Positions 1 to 9,611 of a stretch of 64,000 nucleotides of DNA are shown piece by piece (within the stretch, counting starts at the first letter, position 1; each line of letters begins with the position of its first letter). The notes under the pieces are model-generated. The model saw only the letters and a program-made list of their open reading frames with translations. It made no database searches and was not told where the DNA came from. The translations under genes were made by a program, and so were the position numbers. The stretch lies in NCBI RefSeq assembly GCF_040530035.1, contig NZ_JBEWCD010000002.1:1550001-1614000 (forward strand). The letters run 5' to 3'. Origin of the DNA: Roseibium sp. HPY-6 (lineage in GTDB: Bacteria; Pseudomonadota; Alphaproteobacteria; Rhizobiales; Stappiaceae).

Positions 1-1309
1 CGATCTTCCCTGGACGAATTTCGGCCGTCTGCGTCCGCTGCACACCTCGGCGGTGATTTTTGCGTTTGGCGGGAACGTTCTATTGGCAACGTCGATGTAT
101 GTTGTCCAGAGAACCTGCCGTGTTCGCATGCCCGGAAAGATCCTGCCCTGGTTCGTGATCCTCGGTTACAACGCTTTCATCGTCATCGCCGGAACGGGCT
201 ACCTGCTGGGCGCGACCCAGTCGAAGGAATACGCCGAACCGGAATGGTATGCCGATTTGTGGCTGACCGTTGTCTGGGTCCTCTACCTGCTTCTCTTCCT
301 TGGTACGCTCTGGAAGCGCAAGGAGCCGCATATCTACGTGGCAAACTGGTTCTACCTTGCCTTCATCGTCACGATCGCTTTGCTGCACGTGACCAACAAC
401 CTGACGATCCCGGTTTCGATCTATTCGACCAAGTCCTACATCGTCTGGGCAGGCGTACAGGATGCGATGGTTCAGTGGTGGTACGGCCACAACGCTGTGG
501 GCTTCTTCCTGACCGCCGGCTTCCTGGCCATCATGTACTACTTCATCCCGAAGCGTGCTGAACGGCCGGTCTATTCCTACCGGCTTTCGATTGTGCACTT
601 CTGGGCGCTGATCTTCATCTACATCTGGGCCGGTCCGCACCATCTGCACTACACGGCGTTGCCGCAATGGGCTTCGACGCTCGGTGCGACCTTCTCGATC
701 ATTTTGTGGATGCCCTCCTGGGGCGGCATGATCAATGGTCTGATGACGCTCTCCGGCGCGTGGGACAAGCTGAGAACCGACCCGGTTCTGCGCATGATGG
801 TTGTGTCCGTCGCCTTCTACGGAATGTCGACCTTCGAAGGCCCGCTGATGAGCCTGCGCTCGGTCAACTCCCTGTCGCACTATACGGACTGGACCATCGG
901 TCACGTTCACTCCGGTGCACTCGGCTGGGTCGGATACATCTCCTTCGGTGCGCTCTACTGCCTGGTTCCCTGGCTTTGGAACAAGAAGAGCCTCTATTCG
1001 CTGAAGCTGGTGAACTGGCACTTCTGGCTGTCGACGCTCGGTATCGTTCTCTACATCACCGCGATGTGGGTGTCCGGGATCATGCAGGGTCTGATGTGGC
1101 GCGCCTACGACAGCCTCGGCTTCCTGGAATACTCCTTCGTTGAAACCGTGGAAGCGATGCATCCCTTCTACATCATCCGTGCTCTCGGCGGTGCACTCTT
1201 CGTGCTCGGCTCCCTGATCATGGCCTACAATCTCTGGATGACCGTCCGTCATGGCGAGGCTGAAGAAGCCGACACCACGCCGGCAGGCTCCCTGGCTCCG
1301 GCCGAATAA
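1..1309 (+). CDS. ccoN: cbb3-type cytochrome c oxidase subunit I (partial, 5' end outside window)
   Basis: This is the catalytic heme-copper subunit of the microaerobic cbb3 terminal oxidase in the inner membrane. The reading frame is open from base 2, and the residues before the first possible start (GTG at 53) already match the family, so the gene begins before the window and the GTG is internal. The visible part is about 435 residues with many hydrophobic helices. It contains the histidine-rich GPHHLHY segment (bases about 631-654) expected around the copper site and a GHVHSG segment (about 898-915). The family is usually around 540 residues, so roughly 100 N-terminal residues are missing. 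Genes ccoO, ccoQ and ccoP follow closely, giving the standard operon order. Certain by family and context. Confidence 0.97.
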   Translation, partial: DLPWTNFGRLRPLHTSAVIFAFGGNVLLATSMYVVQRTCRVRMPGKILPWFVILGYNAFIVIAGTGYLLGATQSKEYAEPEWYADLWLTVVWVLYLLLFLGTLWKRKEPHIYVANWFYLAFIVTIALLHVTNNLTIPVSIYSTKSYIVWAGVQDAMVQWWYGHNAVGFFLTAGFLAIMYYFIPKRAERPVYSYRLSIVHFWALIFIYIWAGPHHLHYTALPQWASTLGATFSIILWMPSWGGMINGLMTLSGAWDKLRTDPVLRMMVVSVAFYGMSTFEGPLMSLRSVNSLSHYTDWTIGHVHSGALGWVGYISFGALYCLVPWLWNKKSLYSLKLVNWHFWLSTLGIVLYITAMWVSGIMQGLMWRAYDSLGFLEYSFVETVEAMHPFYIIRALGGALFVLGSLIMAYNLWMTVRHGEAEEADTTPAGSLAPAE

Positions 1310-1323
1310 GGGAGGGACACGAA

Positions 1324-2058
1324 ATGTCTGCATGGAAAAAACACGAAATCTTTGAGAAGAACTCCTTTGTCCTTCTGGTCGGCATTCTGGTCGCGGTCTC
1401 CGTCGGCGGTCTGGTAGAAATCGCTCCGCTTTTCTATCTGAAGAGCACGATCGAAAAGACCGAGGGGATGCGTCCCTATACGCCGCTGGAGCTGGCCGGG
1501 CGCGACATCTACATCCGTGAAGGCTGTTATCTGTGCCACTCGCAGATGGTCAGGCCGATGCGCGATGAGCTGGAACGCTATGGGCACTATTCACTGGCGG
1601 CGGAAAGCATGTACGACCATCCGTTCCAGTGGGGATCCAAACGGACGGGTCCGGATCTGGCACGGGTCGGCGGGAAATACTCCGACGACTGGCATGTGGA
1701 GCACTTGATCGACCCTCGGTCGCTGGTGCCGGCCTCCATCATGCCGGGTTATCCGTTCCTGGCTGAAAACAGGTTGGAAACCCGCGATATCAAGGCGTCG
1801 CTGTCGGTCAACTCTTTCATCGGCGTTCCCTACACGGACGCACAGATCGAAAACGCCGCGTCGGATGTCCTTGGCCAGGCTATGCCGGATTCGGATGCGG
1901 CCTATGATTTCGAAGAACGCTGGCCGACCGCAACGGTCCGTGATTTCGACGGCAATCCGCGGGAAGTCACCGAGATGGATGCGCTGGTCGCGTATCTCCA
2001 GGTGCTCGGCACCATGGTTGACTTTTCCATCTACGATGATGCGGCAAACTCGAGGTAA
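1324..2058 (+). CDS. ccoO: cbb3-type cytochrome c oxidase subunit II (monoheme)
   Basis: This 244-residue protein is the membrane-anchored monoheme cytochrome c subunit that passes electrons from CcoP to CcoN. An N-terminal transmembrane helix lies at about residues 17-38. A single CxxCH heme motif is seen as CYLCH at residues 68-72, followed by SQMVRP, a typical CcoO signature. It starts 14 bases after ccoN, preceded by a GGGAGG ribosome-binding site. Length and order fit the family exactly. Confidence 0.97.
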   Translation: MSAWKKHEIFEKNSFVLLVGILVAVSVGGLVEIAPLFYLKSTIEKTEGMRPYTPLELAGRDIYIREGCYLCHSQMVRPMRDELERYGHYSLAAESMYDHPFQWGSKRTGPDLARVGGKYSDDWHVEHLIDPRSLVPASIMPGYPFLAENRLETRDIKASLSVNSFIGVPYTDAQIENAASDVLGQAMPDSDAAYDFEERWPTATVRDFDGNPREVTEMDALVAYLQVLGTMVDFSIYDDAANSR

Positions 2059-2063
2059 GAGCC

Positions 2064-2219
2064 ATGAACGAGACGTATAGCGCTTTCGCCGGCTTCGCTC
2101 AGACCTGGGGCCTCATCTATTTCATGATCCTGTTTGGCATCGTTCTGGCCTACGCCTTGTGGCCGAAGAACCGCAAAAAGTTCGACGATGCTGCTCAGAT
2201 CCCGTTCCGCGAGGACTGA
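2064..2219 (+). CDS. ccoQ: cbb3-type oxidase small subunit CcoQ
   Basis: This is a 51-residue single-helix protein of the CcoQ/FixQ family, which stabilises the cbb3 complex. The sequence starts MNETYSAFAGFAQTWG, has one hydrophobic helix at about residues 17-33, and ends with the charged tail WPKNRKKF...PFRED usual in this family. It lies between ccoO (5-base gap) and ccoP (3-base gap). It is short but clearly coding by position, composition and family resemblance. Confidence 0.95.
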   Translation: MNETYSAFAGFAQTWGLIYFMILFGIVLAYALWPKNRKKFDDAAQIPFRED

Positions 2220-2222
2220 TCC

Positions 2223-3101
2223 ATGTCAGACACACACAACAAGGAAGTCGACCAAATCTCCGGGGTCGAGACCACGGGCCACGAGTGGGACGGCCTCAAG
2301 GAATTGAACAATCCGTTGCCGAGATGGTGGCTCTACATCTTTTACGCCACCGTTGTCTGGGCGGTGATCTACTGGGTTCTCTATCCCTCGTGGCCACTGG
2401 TGTCCTCATACACCAAGGGCGTTTTGGGTGCGAACCAGCGGCAGGAAGCGACCGCCGCCTATGACAAGGGCGTCGCGGACCGGGCTCAATTCGCCGACAA
2501 GATCGTTGCAACTTCTCTGGAAGACATAACGCAGGATCAGGATCTGCTCCAATACGCCCTGGCTAATGGCAGGGCGGCATTTGGCGACAATTGTGCGCCG
2601 TGCCACGGTTCCGGTGGAACGGGTGCGGAAGGCTATCCGAACCTGCAGGACGATACCTGGATCTGGGGCGGTACGCTGGACGACATCCACACGACGTTGC
2701 TTTACGGCATCCGGACAGACAACGACGATGCCAGGTTCGGTGACATGCCGGCCTTCGGCACCGACGAGTTGCTCACCCGCGAGGAGATCGATCAGGTGTC
2801 GAACTTCGTTGCCTCGCGTGCAGGCGTTGAAACGGATGCCGACGTTGATCTGGCGGCCGGGCAGGTCCTTTATGAAGACAATTGTGCCGCGTGCCATGGC
2901 GACAATCTGGAAGGTATCCAGGAAGTCGGCGCACCGAGCCTGATGTCAGCCAACTACCTTTATGGAAATTCGCTGGACGACATCAAGGCGCAGGTGGCGG
3001 CACCGCGCAATGGCGTGATGCCGGGATGGGTTGAGCGCCTGGATCCGGCGACCATCAAATCGCTTACGGTCTATGTCCACTCCTTCGGCGGGGGGCAGTA
3101 A
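2223..3101 (+). CDS. ccoP: cbb3-type cytochrome c oxidase subunit III (diheme)
   Basis: This 292-residue diheme cytochrome c accepts electrons from the bc1 complex or soluble cytochromes and feeds the oxidase. The cytoplasmic N-terminus carries the family motif HEWDGL...NNPLPRWW, followed by one transmembrane helix at about residues 36-58. Two periplasmic cytochrome domains follow, with heme motifs CAPCH (residues 124-128) and CAACH (221-225), each with a downstream Met-containing loop (DMPAF and GVMPGW). It is the last structural gene of the ccoNOQP unit. Standard length; nothing unusual. Confidence 0.97.
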   Translation: MSDTHNKEVDQISGVETTGHEWDGLKELNNPLPRWWLYIFYATVVWAVIYWVLYPSWPLVSSYTKGVLGANQRQEATAAYDKGVADRAQFADKIVATSLEDITQDQDLLQYALANGRAAFGDNCAPCHGSGGTGAEGYPNLQDDTWIWGGTLDDIHTTLLYGIRTDNDDARFGDMPAFGTDELLTREEIDQVSNFVASRAGVETDADVDLAAGQVLYEDNCAACHGDNLEGIQEVGAPSLMSANYLYGNSLDDIKAQVAAPRNGVMPGWVERLDPATIKSLTVYVHSFGGGQ

Positions 3102-3125
3102 GCGCACGAAAAAGGTGCGGCAAAA

Positions 3126-3158
3126 GCGCCGGACCAGACGAAAACTTTGATCCGGCGC
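3126..3158 (+). terminator. 8-bp inverted repeat downstream of ccoP
   Basis: GCGCCGGA and TCCGGCGC form a perfect 8-bp stem around a 17-base loop, 24 bases after the ccoP stop. A further partial copy (GCGCCGG) sits near 3174-3180. There is no clear T-run, so it may be a weak or Rho-assisted terminator, or an mRNA-stabilising hairpin separating ccoNOQP from ccoGHIS. Confidence 0.4.
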
Positions 3159-3291
3159 AAGGTGTGACGCTTTGCGCCGGGTTAACTTCACAGGACGCTG
3201 ATTAAGATCGGCACCCGGAAGCGGGCTCGACCCGCTCCGGAACTCAATGAGATCCTATTGGGGCAGGATCGCGTTAAAGAGGACGGACGGT

Positions 3292-4755
3292 ATGTCTGCG
3301 GACACCGAAACGCATGAGGGCGGACACTCGGAAGAGTGGTTTGCGTCGGCCAAGAAAATTTACCCCATGGCAACCCACGGCCTGTTCCGCAGGATCAAGT
3401 GGACGTTGCTATTCATCACGCTCGGCATCTATTACTTCCTGCCGTTCATCCGCTATGACCGCGGACCGGACGCGCCGGGACAGGCGGTCCTGATCGATAT
3501 GGATCATACCAGGGCCTACTTCTTCTTCATCGAAATCTGGCCGCAGGAAGTTTATTACCTCACCGGCCTGCTGATCATTGCAGCCGTTGCGCTCTTTCTG
3601 ATGAACGCGGTCGCCGGACGCGTCTGGTGCGGCTATCTGTGTCCGCAGACCGTGTGGACCGATCTCTTCCTGTGGGTCGAACGCAAGGTCGAGGGTGACC
3701 GGCGGGAGCGCATTGCCCTCGACAAGGATCCCTGGACATTCGGCAAGATCCGCAAGCGCGCCACGAAACACTTTTTCTGGCTGATGATTGCCTGGTGGAC
3801 GGGTGGAGCCTGGGTGCTTTACTTCAACGATGCGCCCACGCTTGTCTGGCAGTTGCTGACGTTTCAGGCCCCGATGATCGCCTATGTGTGGATCGGTATT
3901 CTGACCACAACGACCTATCTGCTCGCGGGTTTCATGCGTGAGCAGGTGTGTATCTATATGTGTCCGTGGCCGCGCATTCAGGCGGCCCTTACAGATGAAA
4001 AGGCGCTCAACGTCACGTATCGGTGGGACCGGGGCGAACCACGTGGTTCGCTGAAACACAACAAGGAACTCGCCGCCCAGGGCATGCCTGCGGGCGATTG
4101 CATCGACTGTTATCAGTGTTTTCAGGTTTGCCCGACAGGCGTCGACATCCGAAAGGGCATGCAGCTCGACTGCATTCAATGCGGTCTTTGCATCGACGCC
4201 TGCGACAACATCATGACCAAGATCGGCAAGCCGACCGGTCTGATCGCCTATGACACCGACGAAAACATCGAGCGCCGGATCGAGGGGAAAGAACCCGTCT
4301 ACGAGATCGTTCGCGTGCGGACGATCATCTATGCGGCGATCATTGCGGTTGTCGGTGCCATCATGCTGTTCACGCTGCTCAATCGCGATTTTGCCGACAT
4401 CAGCGTCCTTCACGACCGCAATCCGGTGTTTGTTGAGCAATCTGATGGTTCGGTGCGAAACGGCTATACGGTTCGCCTGTCCAACAAACGGCGCCACACG
4501 AGGGCCTTCATGCTGCACGTAGAAGGCATGCCTCCGAACACGCAGGTTGAGGCCGTCGGTGCCGATTCAACCTTCGCCGGGCGCCCGATCATCGAGGTTG
4601 GGCCCGACACCACGCGGGAAGTGCGCGTGCTGGTCAGCTCGCCGCCCTGGGAAAAGATGCCGCAATCAACACCGGTCACTTTCCGGATCACCGAAAGCGT
4701 CATGGGTGAGGTCGTGACCACCAAAGACACGTTCAAAGCACCTGGTGAGCCTTGA
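3292..4755 (+). CDS. ccoG: cbb3 oxidase accessory protein CcoG (FixG), polyferredoxin
   Basis: This membrane polyferredoxin is required for cbb3 assembly; CcoG proteins have been linked to copper reduction during oxidase maturation. The chosen start (ATG at 3292, 487 residues) follows a GAGGACGG ribosome site; an upstream in-frame ATG at 3247 is less likely. Visible features are several transmembrane helices, a WCGYLCPQTVW motif, a second CIYMCPWPR motif, and two ferredoxin-like clusters beginning at Cys270 (CIDCYQC and CIQCGLC). The C-terminal periplasmic immunoglobulin-like domain (about residues 375-485) is as in the FixG family. The downstream ccoH start lies just past its stop. Confidence 0.95.
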   Translation: MSADTETHEGGHSEEWFASAKKIYPMATHGLFRRIKWTLLFITLGIYYFLPFIRYDRGPDAPGQAVLIDMDHTRAYFFFIEIWPQEVYYLTGLLIIAAVALFLMNAVAGRVWCGYLCPQTVWTDLFLWVERKVEGDRRERIALDKDPWTFGKIRKRATKHFFWLMIAWWTGGAWVLYFNDAPTLVWQLLTFQAPMIAYVWIGILTTTTYLLAGFMREQVCIYMCPWPRIQAALTDEKALNVTYRWDRGEPRGSLKHNKELAAQGMPAGDCIDCYQCFQVCPTGVDIRKGMQLDCIQCGLCIDACDNIMTKIGKPTGLIAYDTDENIERRIEGKEPVYEIVRVRTIIYAAIIAVVGAIMLFTLLNRDFADISVLHDRNPVFVEQSDGSVRNGYTVRLSNKRRHTRAFMLHVEGMPPNTQVEAVGADSTFAGRPIIEVGPDTTREVRVLVSSPPWEKMPQSTPVTFRITESVMGEVVTTKDTFKAPGEP

Positions 4756-4765
4756 GGAGAATGAA

Positions 4766-5281
4766 ATGACGATGGTCCAGTCGAACATGAAAGATCCCAA
4801 GGCAATTACGGGCAAGACCGTCCTTGCGTGGCTCGCGTGTTTCTTTGGAGTTATCTTTGCTGCCAACGCGATCTTCATCTACCTCGCCCTCGGAACGTTC
4901 CCGGGCGTGGTCGTCGACAGCTCCTATGAGGCGGGGCAGGCCTATAATCAGGAGATTGCCGCGGCGAAGGCGCAAACGGAACGTAACTGGCAGATTTCGA
5001 GTGACATTTCGCGTTCTGGGAACGACGGTGCCAGGCTTGTTGTCACCGCTGCGGATGCTGAAGGCTCACCTCTTTATGGTGTCGAGATCCGTGCGTTCTT
5101 GCGGCATCCGGCCCAGGCGAACCTGGACAGGGAAACGGTTCTTCGCGCCGACGGTGGCGGGAAGTATGTCGCTGACGTGGAAGGGCTTCCGGCCGGAAAT
5201 TGGACCCTGGTCCTCGAGATCACAGAGGACGGAGCCCGGAAGTTCAGGTCGGAAAACCGGATTTTTCTGGCCAGCGAGTGA
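4766..5281 (+). CDS. ccoH: cbb3 oxidase assembly protein CcoH (FixH)
   Basis: This is a FixH-family protein, 171 residues from the ATG at 4766, which follows a GAGGAG site overlapping the ccoG stop. It has one N-terminal transmembrane helix (about residues 15-40) and a periplasmic beta-sandwich-like domain. FixH proteins associate with the cbb3 complex during assembly. The motif VVVDSSYEAGQAYN in the first periplasmic stretch is typical. In-frame alternatives are GTG at 4745, overlapping ccoG, and ATG at 4772; the chosen start has the best spacing. Confidence 0.93.
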   Translation: MTMVQSNMKDPKAITGKTVLAWLACFFGVIFAANAIFIYLALGTFPGVVVDSSYEAGQAYNQEIAAAKAQTERNWQISSDISRSGNDGARLVVTAADAEGSPLYGVEIRAFLRHPAQANLDRETVLRADGGGKYVADVEGLPAGNWTLVLEITEDGARKFRSENRIFLASE

Positions 5282-5290
5282 GATGATCCG

Positions 5291-7546
5291 GTGACAATAC
5301 ATCAGCGAGACTGGCAGGCTTTCGTTACGCCCGCAAAGGATGGCGCGGTCCATATGGACCTCGCGGTCGACGGCATCACCTGCGCCGCCTGCATGGGCGA
5401 AATCGAGCGCGGACTGAAGCGCTTGCCGGGTATTCGCAGTGCGCGTGTCAATCTGACCAGTCAACGGCTCGCAGTTGACTGGGTTGAAGATCAGACAGGC
5501 GCGGAGGAAATCGTCAGGGAGCTGTCAAAGCTCGGTTACACGGCTCATCCCTTCGATCCGGCGAGCCAGAAGGAGCGCCAGGACCAGACCGGCAAGCAGC
5601 TTTTGCGTTGCCTGGCAGTCGCCGGGTTCGCAGGCATGAACATCATGCTGTTGTCAGTCTCCGTCTGGTCCGGCAACGCGACGGACATTACCCCGGAAAC
5701 GCGTGATTTCTTCCATTGGCTCTCCGCGTTGATTGCGCTTCCGACAGTTGCCTACGCAGGGCGGCCCTTCGTCAGGAGCGCCTTTGGCGCGCTTGCGGCC
5801 GGGCGTTTGAACATGGATGTGCCGATTGTGATCGGTGTCTTCCTTGCCGTTGCGCTCTCCGTCGTGCAGACGCTTCAGCACCATCACCACGCTTATTTCG
5901 AGTCAGCGGTGATGCTGCTGTTCTTCTTGCTTGTCGGCCGTTATCTCGATCATAACATGCGCGGGCGTACCCGTTCTTTCGCGGAGAATATTGCAGCACT
6001 GAAAGCCGAGGTTGCCGCCCGCATCGGCGCAGACGGCAGTGTACGCGAAGTACCTCTTTCCAAAATAAACACCGGCGATTTGGTTATGGTCGCTGGTGGT
6101 GAACGCGTTCCGGTTGACGGTGTCGTTGAAACGGGTCTGTCTGATATCGATCAGAGCCTGGTTACAGGTGAAAGCGTCCTTGTGCCTGTCAAACCTGGCC
6201 AGAGGGTCTATGCTGGCACCATGAACGGTTCCGGCGCTTTGCATGTCCGGGTCGAAGCCGCTTCGGGTGCAACGCTGCTTGATGAAGTCAACCGGTTGCT
6301 GGAAACGGCCTCTCAGGCGAAGTCTGCATATGTGCGCATTGCCGACCGCGCTGCCCGTCTTTATGCGCCACTGGTTCATGGAGCTGCCGCCTTGACCTTT
6401 CTGGGCTGGTTGCTGGCAGGAATGGCGTGGCAGCCGGCGCTGGTGATCTCGATTTCGGTGCTGATCATCACATGCCCCTGCGCATTGGGGCTTGCGGTTC
6501 CGGCGGTGCAGGTTGTTGCCTCCGGTCAGCTGTTCCGGTGCGGAATTCTGCTCAATTCCGGCGATGCGATCGAGCGTTTTGCCGACATCGATACGATCCT
6601 GTTCGACAAGACCGGAACGCTGACGCAACCCGAACCGGAACTGTTCGAAAAACTAGATCCGGAAGACAAGCTGGTAAGCCTGGGCGGGCGCCTGGCTCTT
6701 GCCAGTCGGCATCCGCTCGCAACCGCCCTTGTCAAGGCAAGCGGCGCGATCGTTCCGCTGCCGCATGTGGAGGAAATTTCCGGCGCGGGGCTCCGGACAC
6801 TTTATGAAGGCGAAGAGCTTCGCCTTGGCAGTCCATCGTTCTGCGGCGTGGACGAGGTCGAAACCGAGCAGGCGCTGAATTTGGTTCCCGGCGCTTCGAT
6901 GCTTGCAATACGCCATGGCAACCGGCCCGCACGCCTGCTTGCGTTCCGGCAAAAACTCAGATCCGACGCCAAAGAGGTGATCGACGCACTTCGAGATCAA
7001 GGCTACGCGATCGAGATCGTTTCCGGCGACACGAAGCCGGCGGTCGCCGATTGTGCGCGTATTCTGGATGTGCCTGCATGGCGCTCAGGCATGAAGCCGG
7101 CGCAAAAGATCGCACGGCTGGAAGAATTGCAGGCCAAGGGACGCAAGGTACTTATGGTTGGCGATGGCTTGAACGATGCGCCTGCACTTGCTGGTGCTCA
7201 CGTTTCACTCTCACCCGTTTCCGCTGTCCATCTCAGTCAGGCTGCCGCTGACGCGGTTTTCCTGGGCGATCGATTGAGGCCAGTCGTCGATGCGCTTCGA
7301 CTGTCCGGGAAGGCGCGCGCGGCGATTGAACAGAACCTCTGGATCTCCGCGCTATACAACGTGGTGGCAGTGCCTATTGCGGTCGCCGGGTTCGTGACAC
7401 CGCTCATGGCTGCCGTTGCGATGTCCGCGTCCTCGCTTGCAGTGACGGCAAACGCGCTCAAACTGAAGTGGGGTGAGAGAAAACAGCTATCGCGGTACAA
7501 CGAGGATGCCGGCTCAAACAATCCAGCATCGGGAGGCGATCGCTAA
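5291..7546 (+). CDS. ccoI: cbb3-associated copper-transporting P1B-type ATPase
   Basis: This 751-residue CcoI/FixI-type copper ATPase is thought to export copper for insertion into the cbb3 active site. In order: an N-terminal heavy-metal domain with GITCAACM (Cys31, Cys34), transmembrane helices, the actuator TGES motif, the CPC metal-binding motif in TCPCALGL (Cys395, Cys397), the phosphorylation motif DKTGTLT (Asp439), and the hinge motif GDGLNDAPAL. A histidine run near residue 198 (HHHH) lies in a loop and may bind metal. It starts with GTG a few bases after ccoH and overlaps ccoS by one base. Confidence 0.96.
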   Translation: MTIHQRDWQAFVTPAKDGAVHMDLAVDGITCAACMGEIERGLKRLPGIRSARVNLTSQRLAVDWVEDQTGAEEIVRELSKLGYTAHPFDPASQKERQDQTGKQLLRCLAVAGFAGMNIMLLSVSVWSGNATDITPETRDFFHWLSALIALPTVAYAGRPFVRSAFGALAAGRLNMDVPIVIGVFLAVALSVVQTLQHHHHAYFESAVMLLFFLLVGRYLDHNMRGRTRSFAENIAALKAEVAARIGADGSVREVPLSKINTGDLVMVAGGERVPVDGVVETGLSDIDQSLVTGESVLVPVKPGQRVYAGTMNGSGALHVRVEAASGATLLDEVNRLLETASQAKSAYVRIADRAARLYAPLVHGAAALTFLGWLLAGMAWQPALVISISVLIITCPCALGLAVPAVQVVASGQLFRCGILLNSGDAIERFADIDTILFDKTGTLTQPEPELFEKLDPEDKLVSLGGRLALASRHPLATALVKASGAIVPLPHVEEISGAGLRTLYEGEELRLGSPSFCGVDEVETEQALNLVPGASMLAIRHGNRPARLLAFRQKLRSDAKEVIDALRDQGYAIEIVSGDTKPAVADCARILDVPAWRSGMKPAQKIARLEELQAKGRKVLMVGDGLNDAPALAGAHVSLSPVSAVHLSQAAADAVFLGDRLRPVVDALRLSGKARAAIEQNLWISALYNVVAVPIAVAGFVTPLMAAVAMSASSLAVTANALKLKWGERKQLSRYNEDAGSNNPASGGDR

Positions 7547-7704
7547 TGGATGTGCTCATTTTCCTGATACCCATCGCGCTCTTCCTTGGAGCGCTCGGAC
7601 TGACAGCGTTTTTATGGTCTTTGAAAAGCGGTCAGTACGACGATCTTGAAGGCGCTAAATGGCGAATTCTTGATGATGACGATTTGCCCGGAAACAACCG
7701 CTGA
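7546..7704 (+). CDS. ccoS: cbb3-type oxidase assembly protein CcoS
   Basis: A 52-residue CcoS family protein whose ATG overlaps the ccoI stop (TAATG). It begins MDVLIFLIPIALFLGALGL, a single transmembrane helix, and ends with the conserved WSLKSGQYDDLEGAKWRIL segment and an acidic tail. CcoS is needed for cofactor insertion into cbb3 oxidase. This completes the ccoGHIS set. Confidence 0.95.
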   Translation: MDVLIFLIPIALFLGALGLTAFLWSLKSGQYDDLEGAKWRILDDDDLPGNNR

Positions 7705-7731
7705 CGCAAAGAGGCAGGGCAGGCCGAAGAG

Positions 7732-7896
7732 CTAGACCAGAATGTTGGACAGTGCCATGGCAACCGCCAGAAGCACGAGCCCAATGCCGGAGAACAGCAG
7801 GATGTTTTCGCGCGTTCCGTTCGAGCCCGGTGCGGACGGCTTGTGATTTCCCGCGAGCGGCTCGTCCTGTCTGCTCTGGTCCGGATCTGTGGTCAT
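7732..7896 (-). CDS. small single-pass membrane protein, unknown function
   Basis: A minus-strand frame ends with a convincing hydrophobic helix (ILLFSGIGLVLLAVAMALSN) at the extreme C-terminus, preceded by a polar, Pro/Gly-rich segment. The start is uncertain. ATG at 7896 gives 54 residues; the frame is open back to 8019 (95 residues), but no candidate has a good ribosome-binding site. It converges on ccoS. I do not recognise a family. The tail-anchored layout, rather than any match, supports it as a gene. Confidence 0.45.
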   Translation of the reverse strand: MTTDPDQSRQDEPLAGNHKPSAPGSNGTRENILLFSGIGLVLLAVAMALSNILV

Positions 7897-8164
7897 TAGG
7901 CTCGTGATCATTGATGAATGGCATCTCATTTTTGTTTCTGCCTTCAGGATGACCGGGAGCTCTGAAAGTCGCGTTAATCCGGAGCGCGCAAAAGGATTAA
8001 TTACGGGCAACATTACCAAGTCATGAAAGCAGCCGTCGCATTAAACCTTTCAAAGGGTTACCTTTCTTAACGCAACCCGTTTTCCGCTTCTGCAACCGGC
8101 GCTACGGGAGATAACCCATTCTTCAGGATTTTGTGGCAAGACAGTCACAACAAAGGAGGAATGG

Positions 8165-8695
8165 GTGAGCCTGGATCTTGCCTCTTTGACGTTTTTGCTG
8201 GTCGAAGACAGCGCGTACATGCGTACGATCCTGCGCACAATGCTGCAAGGATTTGGCGCACGTCGCATTGTTGAAGCCGAGGATGGCGCATCCGGCCTGG
8301 AGGCCATGGATCGTGCAAATCCTGACATCCTGATCCTTGATTGGGTGATGCCGATCCTTGACGGCGCCGATATGGTCCGCATGATCCGCAGCCCGAACAA
8401 CCCGTTCGCTTACATTCCGATCATCATGGTGACGGCCCATACGGAGCGGAGCCGGATCGTCGAGGCCCGCAGGCTGGGCGTACACGAATTGCTGTCGAAG
8501 CCGATCTCCGCGAAATCGCTCTACCAGCGCGTTTCCAGTGTCATCCTGCATCCCCGTGATTTTATCAAGACGGCGACCTATTTCGGACCGGCGCCGCGCG
8601 AGATCAGGAACAGGCAGAAGATCTGGCAGGGCGGACCTCCGGGACAGGGCCAGCCAGGCGGCGAAGCGCCTGAAAACGTTACCGCAATCGGCTAA
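8165..8695 (+). CDS. CheY-like single-domain response regulator
   Basis: A 176-residue receiver protein. Phosphoacceptor Asp59 lies in the motif ILILDWVMP; the acidic pair is Glu14/Asp15 (VED), the switch Thr is Thr90 (MVTAHT) and the conserved Lys is Lys112 (LSKPIS). No output domain follows, only a basic, Gly/Pro-rich tail of about 45 residues. The GTG start is chosen because AAAGGAGGA lies 5-6 bases upstream; the ATG at 8161 is out of frame. No kinase is adjacent, so the partner is unknown. Confidence 0.88.
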   Translation: MSLDLASLTFLLVEDSAYMRTILRTMLQGFGARRIVEAEDGASGLEAMDRANPDILILDWVMPILDGADMVRMIRSPNNPFAYIPIIMVTAHTERSRIVEARRLGVHELLSKPISAKSLYQRVSSVILHPRDFIKTATYFGPAPREIRNRQKIWQGGPPGQGQPGGEAPENVTAIG

Positions 8696-8719
8696 GCTTT
8701 TACTCTACTGTGATGAGTG

Positions 8720-8941
8720 TCAGGCAGCCGACTGGGCTGAAGAGCCGATTTCGTTCGCGACCTTCAGCGTCCCGGCCGTTTTCGCTTCGAAAGCATCGGC
8801 AAACTGGGCCAAAACATCCAGGTCCACGGTATAATTGTCCAGAAGAAACTGGGACAGGATCTCAATCGGAAGATGCTGATAGCCCTCTATTGCGGCCATC
8901 AGAGCTTCGGGTGTATCCAACCGTTCACGCAGCTTAATCAT
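8720..8941 (-). CDS. small conserved-looking soluble protein, unknown
   Basis: This 73-residue protein begins MIKLRERLDTPEALMAAIEGYQ and looks helical and acidic, without membrane segments. It contains the phrase LPIEILSQFLLDNYTVDLDVLAQFADAF. It lies convergently behind the CheY-like gene and divergent from aroQ. Codon usage looks coding. I do not recognise the family and assign no function. Confidence 0.5.
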   Translation of the reverse strand: MIKLRERLDTPEALMAAIEGYQHLPIEILSQFLLDNYTVDLDVLAQFADAFEAKTAGTLKVANEIGSSAQSAA

Positions 8942-9140
8942 TTTTGTCCGCTGAATTGAGTTTCCGCCAGCATGAAGATTTATGGTTAATACTGCGTAAA
9001 TCTGACAGGCGCAAGAGTGAGGAATGCCCGTTTAACGGACGGTTTCGACAGTCCACAGTCTTCTGGGGAAGACTTTGCGTAATAACTGGTAATTATGACA
9101 AACGGACCGCATTTTGCGGCGAGGAAATCAAGGATATCTC

Positions 9141-9584
9141 ATGCCAAATGTTGTCTACATCCTGAACGGACCGAACCTTAATCTTCTGGGCAAACGGGAG
9201 CCGGAGATTTACGGTCATCAAACTCTGGATGATGTCCGTGACTTGTGCGTGGCAGCGGCTGAAGAGCATGGATTGCAGATCATATTCCGTCAGACCAATG
9301 CCGAACATGAGCTCGTCGACTGGATCCAGGAAGCGCGCGAGGCCGCCCATGCCGTTGTTATCAATCCGGCTGCGTACTCACATACGTCAATCGCCATTCT
9401 GGACGCGCTGAACGCTTGTCCATGTCCGGTGATCGAAGTGCATGTTTCAAACATTCACGCGCGGGAGAGTTTCCGGCACCACTCCTATGTGTCGCATCGT
9501 GCCGATGCCGTCATCGCCGGGTGCGGTGTCGAGGGTTATCTGCTTGCGCTCCGACGCATCGCAACCCTTCTGGAAAGCAAGTGA
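9141..9584 (+). CDS. aroQ: 3-dehydroquinate dehydratase, type II
   Basis: This enzyme dehydrates 3-dehydroquinate to 3-dehydroshikimate in the shikimate pathway. It has the typical type II length of 147 residues. The opening is [19 protein letters not shown], with the catalytic Tyr24. The substrate-binding NPAAYSHTS motif and the [13 protein letters not shown] segment with the catalytic His and conserved Arg follow. The ATG at 9141, with AAGGA just upstream, was preferred over an in-frame ATG at 9114 that would add nine unrelated residues. The usual neighbour accB is not present. Confidence 0.96.
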   Translation: MPNVVYILNGPNLNLLGKREPEIYGHQTLDDVRDLCVAAAEEHGLQIIFRQTNAEHELVDWIQEAREAAHAVVINPAAYSHTSIAILDALNACPCPVIEVHVSNIHARESFRHHSYVSHRADAVIAGCGVEGYLLALRRIATLLESK

Positions 9585-9611
9585 GTTGAATTCCTGACCG
9601 AGTGGCCTGCG

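Noticed and set aside
80..1333. 417-residue open frame antisense to ccoN
   Set aside because: Arg/His/Asp/Gln-rich composition and complete overlap with a highly conserved oxidase gene; it is a shadow of GC-rich codon use.
3148..3161. Possible FNR/Anr box (TTGAT...GCAA) before ccoG
   Set aside because: The second half does not match ATCAA; only one half-site is present.
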